The notes under the pieces were generated by a model that was not told where the DNA came from, did not search any database, and saw nothing but the letters and a program-made list of their open reading frames with translations. The position numbers and the translations under genes were made by a program. Source: an uncultured Eudoraea sp. (GTDB lineage Bacteria > Bacteroidota > Bacteroidia > Flavobacteriales > Flavobacteriaceae). Taken from it: a DNA stretch of 64,000 nt. The stretch covers positions 20,707-84,706 of the forward strand of contig CAMYIE010000011.1 of assembly GCA_947258405.1 (NCBI GenBank), written 5' to 3'. How positions within the stretch are numbered: the first letter of the stretch is position 1; the number at the start of each line of letters is the position of its first letter. This document shows positions 52,431-60,408 of the stretch, one piece after another.

Positions 52431-53240
52431 CTAGTTTAAAACTTCTGTGTTATAAAAATTAGAATACGCTTCCTCAAACTCTTGAATGGAAACGTAAGGC
52501 AACACTGGTTTTTTAAGGTTGGTTATGTATTCTTTTAATTCCGTTGGGAGAACTTCGGCGGCTAAAATAATAGCATCTGAATAATCTACAGCTACCTTTA
52601 ACAAATTATTATAGCTGGGATTTTCTAAATGTTCGATGGCTTGTTCAGAGATCCCGTCGAACGCTACCTTCTTCTTCATACCGCTATCGAGTTCCCCTTC
52701 GAACCCTTCGGCATAAATAGAGGTGACCACCTTACTATCGGCGAAAAGAGGTTCATCTCCGTAATATTGCTTGAGATAAAGCGGAACCAGAGAGGCCATC
52801 CATCCGTGGATATGAATTATATCGGGGGCCCAATTCAGTTTTTTAACGGTTTCTACCACTCCCTTTGCAAAAAAGATCGCTCGTTCATCGTTATCCGGAA
52901 ACAACTTCCCGTTCTCATCAGCAAATGTGGCTTTGCGTTTAAAATATTCTTCGTTATCGATAAAATACACCTGGATCCTTTCACGTGGTATAGAGGCAAC
53001 CTTAATAATAAGGGGCATATCCATATCGTTGATCACCAGATTCATCCCAGATAAACGGATCACTTCATGAAGCTGATGTCTTCGCTCATTGATATTGCCA
53101 TAACGAGGCATAAAAATCCGTATTTGGCCTCCATTACTGTTGACCATTCTTGGAGCTTCGTATGACATTAAGGAAACTTCGTTCTCGGGTAGGTAGGGTA
53201 CTAATTCGGAAGATACAAACAATATCTTTTTACCATTCAT
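52431..53240 (-). CDS. GT5-like starch/glycogen synthase N-terminal domain protein, half length
   Basis: A 269-residue protein that corresponds to the GT5 N-terminal domain only. The start MNGKKILFVSSELVPYLPEN and the IHIHGWMASLVPLYLKQYY segment match starch/glycogen synthases, but the C-terminal GT1-type domain with the acceptor and nucleotide-binding E-x7-E region is missing and the KxGGL ADP-glucose motif is altered. It can hardly be a working glycogen synthase. Its place, divergent from panC and before DUF4270 and glmS, is conserved in Flavobacteriia, as I recall, suggesting a fixed different role. Promoter box at 53277-53284. Confidence 0.85.
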   Translation of the reverse strand: MNGKKILFVSSELVPYLPENEVSLMSYEAPRMVNSNGGQIRIFMPRYGNINERRHQLHEVIRLSGMNLVINDMDMPLIIKVASIPRERIQVYFIDNEEYFKRKATFADENGKLFPDNDERAIFFAKGVVETVKKLNWAPDIIHIHGWMASLVPLYLKQYYGDEPLFADSKVVTSIYAEGFEGELDSGMKKKVAFDGISEQAIEHLENPSYNNLLKVAVDYSDAIILAAEVLPTELKEYITNLKKPVLPYVSIQEFEEAYSNFYNTEVLN

Positions 53241-53276
53241 AAACTCTGGGTTTTGCGTCTAGCATAAACGTAGGTG

Positions 53277-53284
53277 CAAAATTA
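53277..53284 (-). promoter_or_regulatory. Predicted promoter -7 box (TAATTTTG) for the GT5-like/DUF4270 operon
   Basis: TAnnTTTG on the minus strand 36 bases before the ATG at 53240. The divergent panC box is 31 bases away, so the two promoters share one short region. Confidence 0.6.
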
Positions 53285-53315
53285 CAAAAATTATGAAGAA
53301 TAGCCGTAATTATAG

Positions 53316-53323
53316 TAAGTTTG
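53316..53323 (+). promoter_or_regulatory. Predicted promoter -7 box (TAAGTTTG) for panC
   Basis: TAnnTTTG 21 bases before the panC ATG, giving a leader of about 15 bases. The -33 element is not obvious. Confidence 0.6.
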
Positions 53324-53344
53324 CACCCCTTTTTCTAAGTAAAA

Positions 53345-54193
53345 ATGCGTGTACTAAATACAATTGATGCGATCAGGTCGGAAATTCGGGCACGAAAATC
53401 GACCGGAACTATAGTTGGGCTGGTTCCCACTATGGGTGCACTGCACCAGGGGCATCTTGAAATTGTTAAGAGAGCAGTTGCCGAAAACGAAACTGTTATT
53501 GTTAGTATTTTTGTCAATCCAATGCAGTTTAACGACAATACCGACCTGGAAAAATATCCCAGGGATTTGCAAACAGACCTGTCCTTATTATCAAGAATTT
53601 CCTCAAACATTCTTGTTTTTGCGCCTGATGTTAAGGAGGTGTATTCCGATGGACTGGTATCAGGGCACTACAAATTCGATGGACTGGACCAAATAATGGA
53701 AGGCCGTTTCAGACCGGGGCATTTTCACGGCGTGGCTACTGTAGTGGAAAAGCTTTTAAATATAGTTAGGCCTCATGTGGCCTATTTTGGGAAAAAGGAC
53801 TATCAGCAATTGCTTATCATTAAAAGTCTGGTAAAACAACGGAAGATCCCTGTAAAAATAATCGGCTGTTCTATTGTTAGGGAAGCTTCCGGACTTGCCC
53901 TGAGTTCCAGGAATGAAAGACTGACAAAAAGGCTCAGAAAGGAGGCGTCATTTATCTACGGCTCTCTCAAAGCTGCCAAAGTCCAATTTGGCACGAAAAG
54001 TGCTATTTCAGTGGTGAAATGGGTTGAGGATCAGTTTACCGATCATGCGGATCTGGAACTCGAATATATCGTAATAGCTGATGAACTGAATTTGAGGCCT
54101 GTAGTAAGAAAAGTTAAAGGAAAAAGATACAGGGCTTTTATCGCTGTATATGCTGAAGGAATAAGACTGATCGATAACGTTGCCCTTAATTGA
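53345..54193 (+). CDS. panC: Pantoate--beta-alanine ligase
   Basis: A 282-residue ligase that joins pantoate and beta-alanine with ATP to make pantothenate. The HIGH-like nucleotide-binding site is in VPTMGALHQGHLEIV, the substrate segment is FVNPMQFNDNTDLEKYPR, and the KMSKS-like loop is ALSSRNERL. It is followed 13 bases later by panD, which makes its beta-alanine substrate, then by a flippase-like gene. Confidence 0.98.
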   Translation: MRVLNTIDAIRSEIRARKSTGTIVGLVPTMGALHQGHLEIVKRAVAENETVIVSIFVNPMQFNDNTDLEKYPRDLQTDLSLLSRISSNILVFAPDVKEVYSDGLVSGHYKFDGLDQIMEGRFRPGHFHGVATVVEKLLNIVRPHVAYFGKKDYQQLLIIKSLVKQRKIPVKIIGCSIVREASGLALSSRNERLTKRLRKEASFIYGSLKAAKVQFGTKSAISVVKWVEDQFTDHADLELEYIVIADELNLRPVVRKVKGKRYRAFIAVYAEGIRLIDNVALN

Positions 54194-54206
54194 TTAATTT
54201 TGACAC

Positions 54207-54557
54207 ATGTTAATTCAAGTTGTAAAGTCTAAAATACACCGCATCAAGGTCACCGGAGCAGACCTGAACTATATAGGCAGTATTACCATCGATGAGAATC
54301 TGATGGATGCCGCCAATATTATCCGGGGAGAAAAGGTGCAAATTGTGAATAACAATAACGGTGAACGTTTGGAAACTTATGTTATACCCGGACCGCGTGG
54401 AAGTGGAGAATTAACGCTTAATGGTGCAGCCGCCCGAAAGGTAAATGTGGGCGATGTGCTGATCATAATCTCCTATGCCATGATGGACCTGGAAGAAGCA
54501 AAAATCTTTAACCCTTCGCTGGTGTTCCCCAATGAGCAAAACAATCTTTTAAACTAG
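54207..54557 (+). CDS. panD: Aspartate 1-decarboxylase proenzyme
   Basis: A 116-residue pyruvoyl enzyme that makes beta-alanine from aspartate. Self-cleavage should occur at the Gly-Ser bond in [12 protein letters not shown], leaving a pyruvoyl group on the beta chain; Tyr and Asn for catalysis are present ([18 protein letters not shown]). It is 13 bases after panC and 2 before the flippase-like gene, so the three form one operon. Confidence 0.98.
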   Translation: MLIQVVKSKIHRIKVTGADLNYIGSITIDENLMDAANIIRGEKVQIVNNNNGERLETYVIPGPRGSGELTLNGAAARKVNVGDVLIIISYAMMDLEEAKIFNPSLVFPNEQNNLLN

Positions 54558-54559
54558 TT

Positions 54560-55525
54560 TTGAACAGAAATCTGGTCAGAATCCTGAAACTGACGCTCCC
54601 AATTGCATTGGGAGTTTTTTTGGTTTGGTATTCTTACATAATCACTTCTGAAGAAGAAAGGAAACAGATTCTTCGTTATATCAGGGAAGCGGATTTTTTC
54701 TGGGTGGGTATTTCTATTTTTATAGGTATGCTGAGCCATGTTTCCAGGGCAATCCGGTGGAACTACCTTCTGGAGCCCCTGGGTTACAAACCCAAAATCA
54801 GAAACAATGTATTGATTATATTGATGGCATACCTTACTAATCTGGGTATTCCAAGGTCTGGTGAAATCCTTAGGGCCACGGCGCTGGCTACTTATGAAGA
54901 TGTTCCCTTTGAAAAAGGTTTTGGCACAATTGTCACAGAGCGAATAGTAGACTTACTGATGCTAATGCTGATCATTTTTATTGCACTCCTCGCGCATACC
55001 GAAATAATATTCAGCTTTATGGAAGACAAGGGAATCAGTCTTACTGGTACTCTCGTCATCGCGGTGGGAGGCATTTTCGGTCTCGGCTTTTTACTGATGA
55101 TACTCAGGCGATCCAATTCGAAGTTGGCTTTGAAATTAAAGGGGTTTGTAAAAGGGCTTCTCGATGGTTTGCTGAGCGTATTTCGTATGAAGCGAAAAAT
55201 ATCCTTTATACTTCATACCATATTTATTTGGGGTGCTTATGTGGCTATGTTCTGGGCCATTAAATATACGGTTACAGAAACCGCGGCACTAGGTCTTAGC
55301 GAACTTCTTGTGGCCTTTATCGCAGGTGCTTTTGCCATTACCACTACTAATGGCGGTATTGGCCTATATCCCATTGCTGTGAGTAAATCCCTTGAGATTT
55401 TTGGTGTCAATCCGGTTTCAGGAGATGCTTTTGGTTGGATAATGTGGATCTCACAAACTCTGATGGTAGTGGTTTTTGGTGCAATATCTTTTCTCATATT
55501 GCCGTTATGGAACAGAAAACCTTAG
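54560..55525 (+). CDS. Lysylphosphatidylglycerol synthase/UPF0104-type flippase-like membrane protein
   Basis: A 321-residue inner-membrane protein with 8-9 predicted spans, typical of the LPG_synthase_TM (AglD2/UPF0104) family. Segments seen are HVSRAIRWNYLLEPLGYK, TNLGIPRSGEILRATAL and GAFAITTTNGGIGLYPIAVS. No cytoplasmic aminoacyl-transfer domain is attached, so it is more likely a lipid flippase-like or transport protein. TTG 54560 is the start, 2 bases after the panD stop; no ATG is available. Function in the panC-panD operon is unclear. Confidence 0.82.
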   Translation: MNRNLVRILKLTLPIALGVFLVWYSYIITSEEERKQILRYIREADFFWVGISIFIGMLSHVSRAIRWNYLLEPLGYKPKIRNNVLIILMAYLTNLGIPRSGEILRATALATYEDVPFEKGFGTIVTERIVDLLMLMLIIFIALLAHTEIIFSFMEDKGISLTGTLVIAVGGIFGLGFLLMILRRSNSKLALKLKGFVKGLLDGLLSVFRMKRKISFILHTIFIWGAYVAMFWAIKYTVTETAALGLSELLVAFIAGAFAITTTNGGIGLYPIAVSKSLEIFGVNPVSGDAFGWIMWISQTLMVVVFGAISFLILPLWNRKP

Positions 55526-55552
55526 TGGTTTATTGTCCCTAAATCCAAATAC

Positions 55553-56698
55553 ATGAAAGCCTTATTAAGCATTCTCATTACCCTTTTAGTGTGTTTATCA
55601 TCGCTCGCACAGGTAAAACAGGAAATTTTTGAATCCTTCAAACTTCAGGAAAGACGCGATGTTAAATACTATTTCCCTGAAGATTATGCCCCTGAAAAAA
55701 AGTATCCCCTTGTAGTGGTTCTCGATGCTGAATACCTGTTCGATCAGGTGGTGGCTGTTTCAAAATTTTATAGTTATTACCAGGGTATGCCACAGGCGAT
55801 TATCGTCGGGATTGAACAGGGTAAGGACGAGCTTCGTTGGGAAGATTGTGGATTCGAGGGTGACACGGGTTTACCCACCGAAAAAGGAAAGAAATTTTAT
55901 GAATTTCTGGGGATGGAAATTATTCCTTACCTGGAAACCTCGTTTAATACTGCCCCATTTAAGATGTTTGTGGGTTATGACATAACAGCGAGCTTTGGCA
56001 ACTTCTACCTGTTCAAAGACAGATCGATCTTTAATGCTTATATCAGCATATCACCATTGCTGGCCCCTGAAATGGAAACCCGTGTTCCTGCCAGATTAAG
56101 TGATCTCGAGCAAAAAATCTTTTACCATGTTATTGTTGAAGGTAAAAAAAGCCAAGAACTAGATCAGATCAGGGCAATGGATAAGGGCATTAAGTCTCTT
56201 GAAAAAGAATCGCTAAAATACTTCTATGACGAATATGAAGAAGCCAATGAAGTTTCTATCGTAACCTACGGCCTTGGCAAGGCGTGGGACCGCACTTTCC
56301 AGATATTCAAGCCGATAAGCCCTGAAGAATACAAGCAAAATATCCTCACTTCTGATGATCCTGTTTTCGATTATCTGGCCGAGAAATACAGTACCATTGA
56401 AAATTTGTTCGGTTTCAAAAAGCAAGTTGAACTCAATGACATCATGGCCATTTATGCCGGCACCAGAAAAAAAGACGACTATCAATCTCTTAAGCCCCTT
56501 TCCGATTTGTGCAAAGAAGAGTTTCCTAACACTATGCTGGGCTTTTATTTCGAGGGGGAATATTACGAAGAACTCGGTGAACCCAAAAAAGCACTGAGGA
56601 CCTTCGAAAAAGCCTTCGGCATGGAGGAAATTGATTTTCTTACCAAAGAAATGGCTCTTGAAAAAATAGATGCGTTGAAAGCAGACTTTGGCTTTTAA
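55553..56698 (+). CDS. Esterase-like alpha/beta hydrolase lacking the serine nucleophile
   Basis: A 381-residue exported protein with signal peptide (1-19, ending SLAQ). Residues about 40-245 have the alpha/beta-hydrolase fold of the esterase D/Fes group (YPLVVVLDAEYLFD, QAIIVGIEQGKDE). The nucleophile elbow reads VGYDITASFGNFYL where relatives have GHSxGG, so Ser is replaced by Asp and the enzyme is probably inactive. The C-terminal part has TPR-like helices (FYFEGEYYEELGEPKKALRTFEKAF). Periplasmic binding or scaffold role is inferred. It starts 27 bases after the flippase-like stop. Confidence 0.83.
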   Translation: MKALLSILITLLVCLSSLAQVKQEIFESFKLQERRDVKYYFPEDYAPEKKYPLVVVLDAEYLFDQVVAVSKFYSYYQGMPQAIIVGIEQGKDELRWEDCGFEGDTGLPTEKGKKFYEFLGMEIIPYLETSFNTAPFKMFVGYDITASFGNFYLFKDRSIFNAYISISPLLAPEMETRVPARLSDLEQKIFYHVIVEGKKSQELDQIRAMDKGIKSLEKESLKYFYDEYEEANEVSIVTYGLGKAWDRTFQIFKPISPEEYKQNILTSDDPVFDYLAEKYSTIENLFGFKKQVELNDIMAIYAGTRKKDDYQSLKPLSDLCKEEFPNTMLGFYFEGEYYEELGEPKKALRTFEKAFGMEEIDFLTKEMALEKIDALKADFGF

Positions 56699-56775
56699 TA
56701 CATTGATCTTAGGCTAATCTTTTACCACCAGACATACTGCTAGTCTTTTTCTTTTGAATTTACTGACAACAGCGA

Positions 56776-56783
56776 TATCTTTA
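56776..56783 (+). promoter_or_regulatory. Possible promoter -7 box (TATCTTTA) for radA
   Basis: Near match to TAnnTTTG 19 bases before the radA ATG. Confidence 0.4.
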
Positions 56784-56802
56784 GCCATCGCTAAATTTCT
56801 GT

Positions 56803-58164
56803 ATGGCTAAGGTTAAATCTGCTTATTTCTGTCAAAACTGCGGCACCCAGTACGCCAAATGGGTTGGTCAGTGCGGAGCCTGTAAATCCTGGAATACGGT
56901 AGTAGAGGAAGTGATTCAAAAAGAAAAGGATGAGGCCTGGCGGAAACGCGATGGCGCTGTTAGCACTAAAGCCACACCACTTCCCATAAAGGAAATCCAG
57001 ACCGAAAAGGAAATCAGAATCGATCTGAATGATAATGAGATCAACCGTGTACTGGGAGGCGGATTAGTGCCGGGGTCCATCGTTCTTTTAGGAGGCGAGC
57101 CGGGAATTGGTAAAAGCACATTGATCCTTCAAATTGCACTGAAATTACCGCTCAAAACCTTGTATGTCTCTGGAGAAGAGAGCCAGCGACAAATAAAGAT
57201 GCGTGCAGATCGGCTCAAAACCGGAGGAGATCAATGTTTTGTCCTTACCGAAACCAATACCCACCGTATTTTTGATCAGATCAGTAGTGTAAACCCTCAG
57301 ATATTGGTGATCGATTCCATCCAGACCCTGCATTCAGATATGATAGAATCCCCGGCAGGAAGTATTTCACAAGTACGTCAATGCACCTCAGAACTGATCC
57401 GCTTTGCCAAGGAAACCCATGTACCCGTAATCTTAATAGGCCATATTACCAAAGATGGAAATATTGCCGGTCCTAAGATTCTGGAACATATGGTAGATAC
57501 AGTATTACAGTTCGAGGGAGATCATAACTATATGTTCAGAATACTGCGGTCTTTAAAGAACAGGTTTGGGTCCACTTCGGAACTGGGCATTTACGAAATG
57601 TTAGGTGATGGTCTTAAAGAGATCCAAAACCCCTCCGAAGTATTAATATCCAAGGAAGGAGAAGACCTTAGCGGAACCGCTATTGCGGCCACTTTAGAAG
57701 GTGCCCGCCCCCTGATGATAGAGATCCAGGCCCTGGTAAGTACAGCCGTATATGGAACACCTCAGCGTTCTACCACCGGTTATAATGCTAAAAGGTTAAA
57801 TATGCTGCTGGCAGTTTTGGAAAAAAGGGCTGGTTTCAAGCTGGCCGCCAAAGATGTCTTCTTAAATATTACAGGCGGTATCAGAGTGGATGATCCTGCG
57901 ATAGATCTTGCAGTGGTTGCGGCAATTCTTTCCAGCGGTGCAGATATTCCGGTAGACAGAGGCAGCTGTTTTGCTGCCGAAATAGGACTGGCTGGTGAGA
58001 TTCGTGCTGTTCAAAGGATAGATCAGCGAATCCTCGAAGCAGACAAATTAGGCTTCCACACTATATTTATAGCCAAAAGCAATCAGGTTTCGGTGAAAAA
58101 AGTTAAAATCCGTATCATCAGGCTCTCACGAATTGAAGATATCACCAAGGCACTTTTTAGCTGA
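56803..58164 (+). CDS. radA: DNA repair protein RadA
   Basis: A 453-residue RecA-like branch-migration ATPase. It has the zinc finger CQNCGTQYAKW-CGACKSW (7-27), Walker A GGEPGIGKSTL (about 97-107), the RadA-specific KNRFG motif (in LKNRFGSTSELG) and a C-terminal Lon protease-like domain from about residue 270. It processes recombination intermediates with RecA. ATG 56803. It converges with the aldo-keto reductase gene, 13 bases apart. Confidence 0.98.
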   Translation: MAKVKSAYFCQNCGTQYAKWVGQCGACKSWNTVVEEVIQKEKDEAWRKRDGAVSTKATPLPIKEIQTEKEIRIDLNDNEINRVLGGGLVPGSIVLLGGEPGIGKSTLILQIALKLPLKTLYVSGEESQRQIKMRADRLKTGGDQCFVLTETNTHRIFDQISSVNPQILVIDSIQTLHSDMIESPAGSISQVRQCTSELIRFAKETHVPVILIGHITKDGNIAGPKILEHMVDTVLQFEGDHNYMFRILRSLKNRFGSTSELGIYEMLGDGLKEIQNPSEVLISKEGEDLSGTAIAATLEGARPLMIEIQALVSTAVYGTPQRSTTGYNAKRLNMLLAVLEKRAGFKLAAKDVFLNITGGIRVDDPAIDLAVVAAILSSGADIPVDRGSCFAAEIGLAGEIRAVQRIDQRILEADKLGFHTIFIAKSNQVSVKKVKIRIIRLSRIEDITKALFS

Positions 58165-58177
58165 TCCCTCTGCTTAG

Positions 58178-59218
58178 TCAGGGCGCAGGATTGGGGTTTT
58201 TGTCGTGAATTTGTTCGATTGCCCTAACCACTTCCCCGCTGAGTTCCACATCGATACTCCCTATATTCTCCCGAAGCTGATCCATAGAAGTTGCTCCTAT
58301 TATATTGCTTGTAAGGAAAGGTCTGGAACTAACAAAGGATAATGCCATCTGGGTAAGCGACAGTCCATGATCCTTCGCAAGATCAGCATATTTCTGTGTG
58401 GCCTTCATGGCTTTTTTTCCACTATATCGCTTATAATTCTCAAAGAGGGTCAGGCGCGCATTTTTTGGTTTTTTATCCCCCAGATATTTCCCGCTCAAAA
58501 CCCCGAATCCTAATGGGGAATATGCCAGCAATCCAATATTTTCCCGCATGGAGATTTCAGACATGCCTACTTCAAATAATCGGTTCAACAGGCTATAAGG
58601 ATTTTGGATAGTGATCATTCGGGGCAGATCGGAATGGACCTTACTTTCTTCCAGATATCGCATCGTTCCCCACGGGGTTTCATTGGATAGCCCTACATGA
58701 CGGATCTTGCCTTCATTTACCAATTCTCCAAGCGTTTCCAAAACCTGGTGGAAATTGTCTTTCCAATGGTCGCTAATTGAGGGTTGATATCCGCGTTGGC
58801 CAAAATAATTTGTGTTTCGCTCCGGCCAATGCAGCTGATAAAGGTCTATATAGTCGGTCTGAAGTCTTTTTAAACTTCCCTCCACGGCCTCTATGATCGA
58901 ATTCCGTCTAAACCCTGTAGTACGAATGAAGTTTGCAAAAGGAGCCTTGCCAGCAATTTTAGTTGCAAGGATAATTTTATCTCTATTGCCGGTATTTTTA
59001 AACCATTCGCCAATGATAATCTCTGTATGGGCATAGCGCTCGGCTTCGGCCGGAATAGGATATAATTCTGCGGTGTCGAAAAAATTGATCCCCTTGTCCA
59101 TGGCATAATCCATCTGCTGGTGACCTTCTTCTTTGGTGTTTTGCTTCCCCCAGGTCATTGTACCCAGGCAAAGTTTGCTCACTTCAATATCAGTATGGGG
59201 TAATGTGGTATAACGCAT
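58178..59218 (-). CDS. tas: NADP(H)-dependent aldo-keto reductase, Tas-like
   Basis: A 346-residue cytoplasmic AKR. The catalytic tetrad is visible: Asp and Tyr in FFDTAELYP, Lys in LATKIAG, His in YQLHWPERN. The opening MRYTTLPHTDIEVSKLCLGT and LTQMALSFVSSRPFLTSNIIGATS follow the E. coli Tas protein. It reduces aldehydes or ketones with NADPH; physiological substrate unknown. ATG 59218 preferred over TTG 59221. It follows xth on the strand. Confidence 0.92.
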   Translation of the reverse strand: MRYTTLPHTDIEVSKLCLGTMTWGKQNTKEEGHQQMDYAMDKGINFFDTAELYPIPAEAERYAHTEIIIGEWFKNTGNRDKIILATKIAGKAPFANFIRTTGFRRNSIIEAVEGSLKRLQTDYIDLYQLHWPERNTNYFGQRGYQPSISDHWKDNFHQVLETLGELVNEGKIRHVGLSNETPWGTMRYLEESKVHSDLPRMITIQNPYSLLNRLFEVGMSEISMRENIGLLAYSPLGFGVLSGKYLGDKKPKNARLTLFENYKRYSGKKAMKATQKYADLAKDHGLSLTQMALSFVSSRPFLTSNIIGATSMDQLRENIGSIDVELSGEVVRAIEQIHDKNPNPAP

Positions 59219-59287
59219 CAAGGGCAGTTTACTATTTAACGTGCAAAAGTAAGCATTCGATTGTTTTTCAGAATGGAGATTACAGAT

Positions 59288-60049
59288 CTATTTTAGTTCG
59301 AGCATAATCGGACAATGATCGCTGTGGGAAGCATCTGATAGGATAACAGATCTTGAGATCCTGTCTTTCAGACTTTCGCTCACCATCGCATAATCTAATC
59401 GCCATCCCTTATTTCTGGCTCTGGAATTAGCCCTGTAGCTCCACCAGGTATAGTGATGTGGATTTTTATTCAAATGCCGGAAACTATCTGTAAATCCCGA
59501 TTGAAGAAAATTAGTCATCCACTCCCGTTCTACAGGCAGAAAGCCAGATACGTTCTTGTTTCGTACCGGGTCGTGAATATCGATAGCCCGATGACAGATA
59601 TTGTAGTCGCCGCAAAGGACCAACTCCGGTTTTTCCTCTCTGAGCTGATCTATATATTGCTGTAGATCGTCCATATACCCTAATTTAAATCCCAGCCTGT
59701 CCATATTCGAGCCGGAAGGCACATACAGGCTCATCACCGAAACACCATTAAAGTCTGCTCTGATATTTCTCCCTTCCTGATCCATATAGTCTATCCCTGT
59801 ACCATAAACCACATTATCAGGCTTTTCTCTGGCCAGGATTGCCACTCCGCTATACCCTTTTTTCTGAGCGCTAAACCAATATTGATAAGGATATCCGCAT
59901 TTCTTGTAGAGACCCAGGTCTAATTGATCTTTTGTAGCTTTGATTTCCTGCAGACATATTACATCGGGAGATGAAGATTGCAACCATTCGGAGAAACCTT
60001 TTTTGGTCGCAGCACGTATGCCGTTTACGTTGTAAGAGGCTATTTTCAA
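59288..60049 (-). CDS. xth: Exodeoxyribonuclease III
   Basis: A 253-residue AP endonuclease/3'-exonuclease. Motifs of the exonuclease III/APE1 family are intact: SYNVNGIRAA, ICLQEIKA (metal-binding Glu), SGVAIL, LCGDYNICHRAIDIHDP and HSDHCPIMLEL (catalytic Asp-His). It cuts at abasic sites in base-excision repair. TTG 60049 is the start: it gives MKIASYNVNGIRAA exactly and no ATG is available. Confidence 0.97.
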   Translation of the reverse strand: MKIASYNVNGIRAATKKGFSEWLQSSSPDVICLQEIKATKDQLDLGLYKKCGYPYQYWFSAQKKGYSGVAILAREKPDNVVYGTGIDYMDQEGRNIRADFNGVSVMSLYVPSGSNMDRLGFKLGYMDDLQQYIDQLREEKPELVLCGDYNICHRAIDIHDPVRNKNVSGFLPVEREWMTNFLQSGFTDSFRHLNKNPHHYTWWSYRANSRARNKGWRLDYAMVSESLKDRISRSVILSDASHSDHCPIMLELK

Positions 60050-60107
60050 TCGATTATATTTCTTTCAAAAATAACCATTGCCACCATATAAGGGAAGGTT
60101 TTTGATA

Positions 60108-60380
60108 ATGGAATTTCAGTATGGATATGCCAAAGGGTTTTCTGCCGAGAGTAGTGGGCTCTATTATACTGGAAGCGATCAGGAGATACTTCTTATTGAT
60201 ACTGGGGATCAGGAATATAATAGTTTCCCTTTAGGATTGGGTATAGGAGGTAAATGGGCTACCAGGTCTCAGAAATTCAGCTTTGAGATCAATGGGGGAT
60301 TCGGAAGAAATATCAATCCGGAATACTTTCAGGATAGCTTTATGTACAGGTTTGGAGCTTCTATTGGGTTTAGGTTTTAA
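60108..60380 (+). pseudogene. Outer-membrane beta-barrel fragment, 5'-truncated remnant
   Basis: A 90-residue open frame from ATG 60108 with no signal peptide. The sequence alternates like barrel strands and ends FMYRFGASIGFRF, a typical outer-membrane C-terminus with terminal Phe, and PLGLGIGGKW and FEINGGFGRNI look like DUF3575-type porin strands. Without a signal it cannot be exported, so I read it as the tail of a deleted gene. It lies 28 bases before the TonB receptor. Confidence 0.5.
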
Positions 60381-60408
60381 TCCTTATTTTTAGCCCCAAT
60401 TTGTTTTC

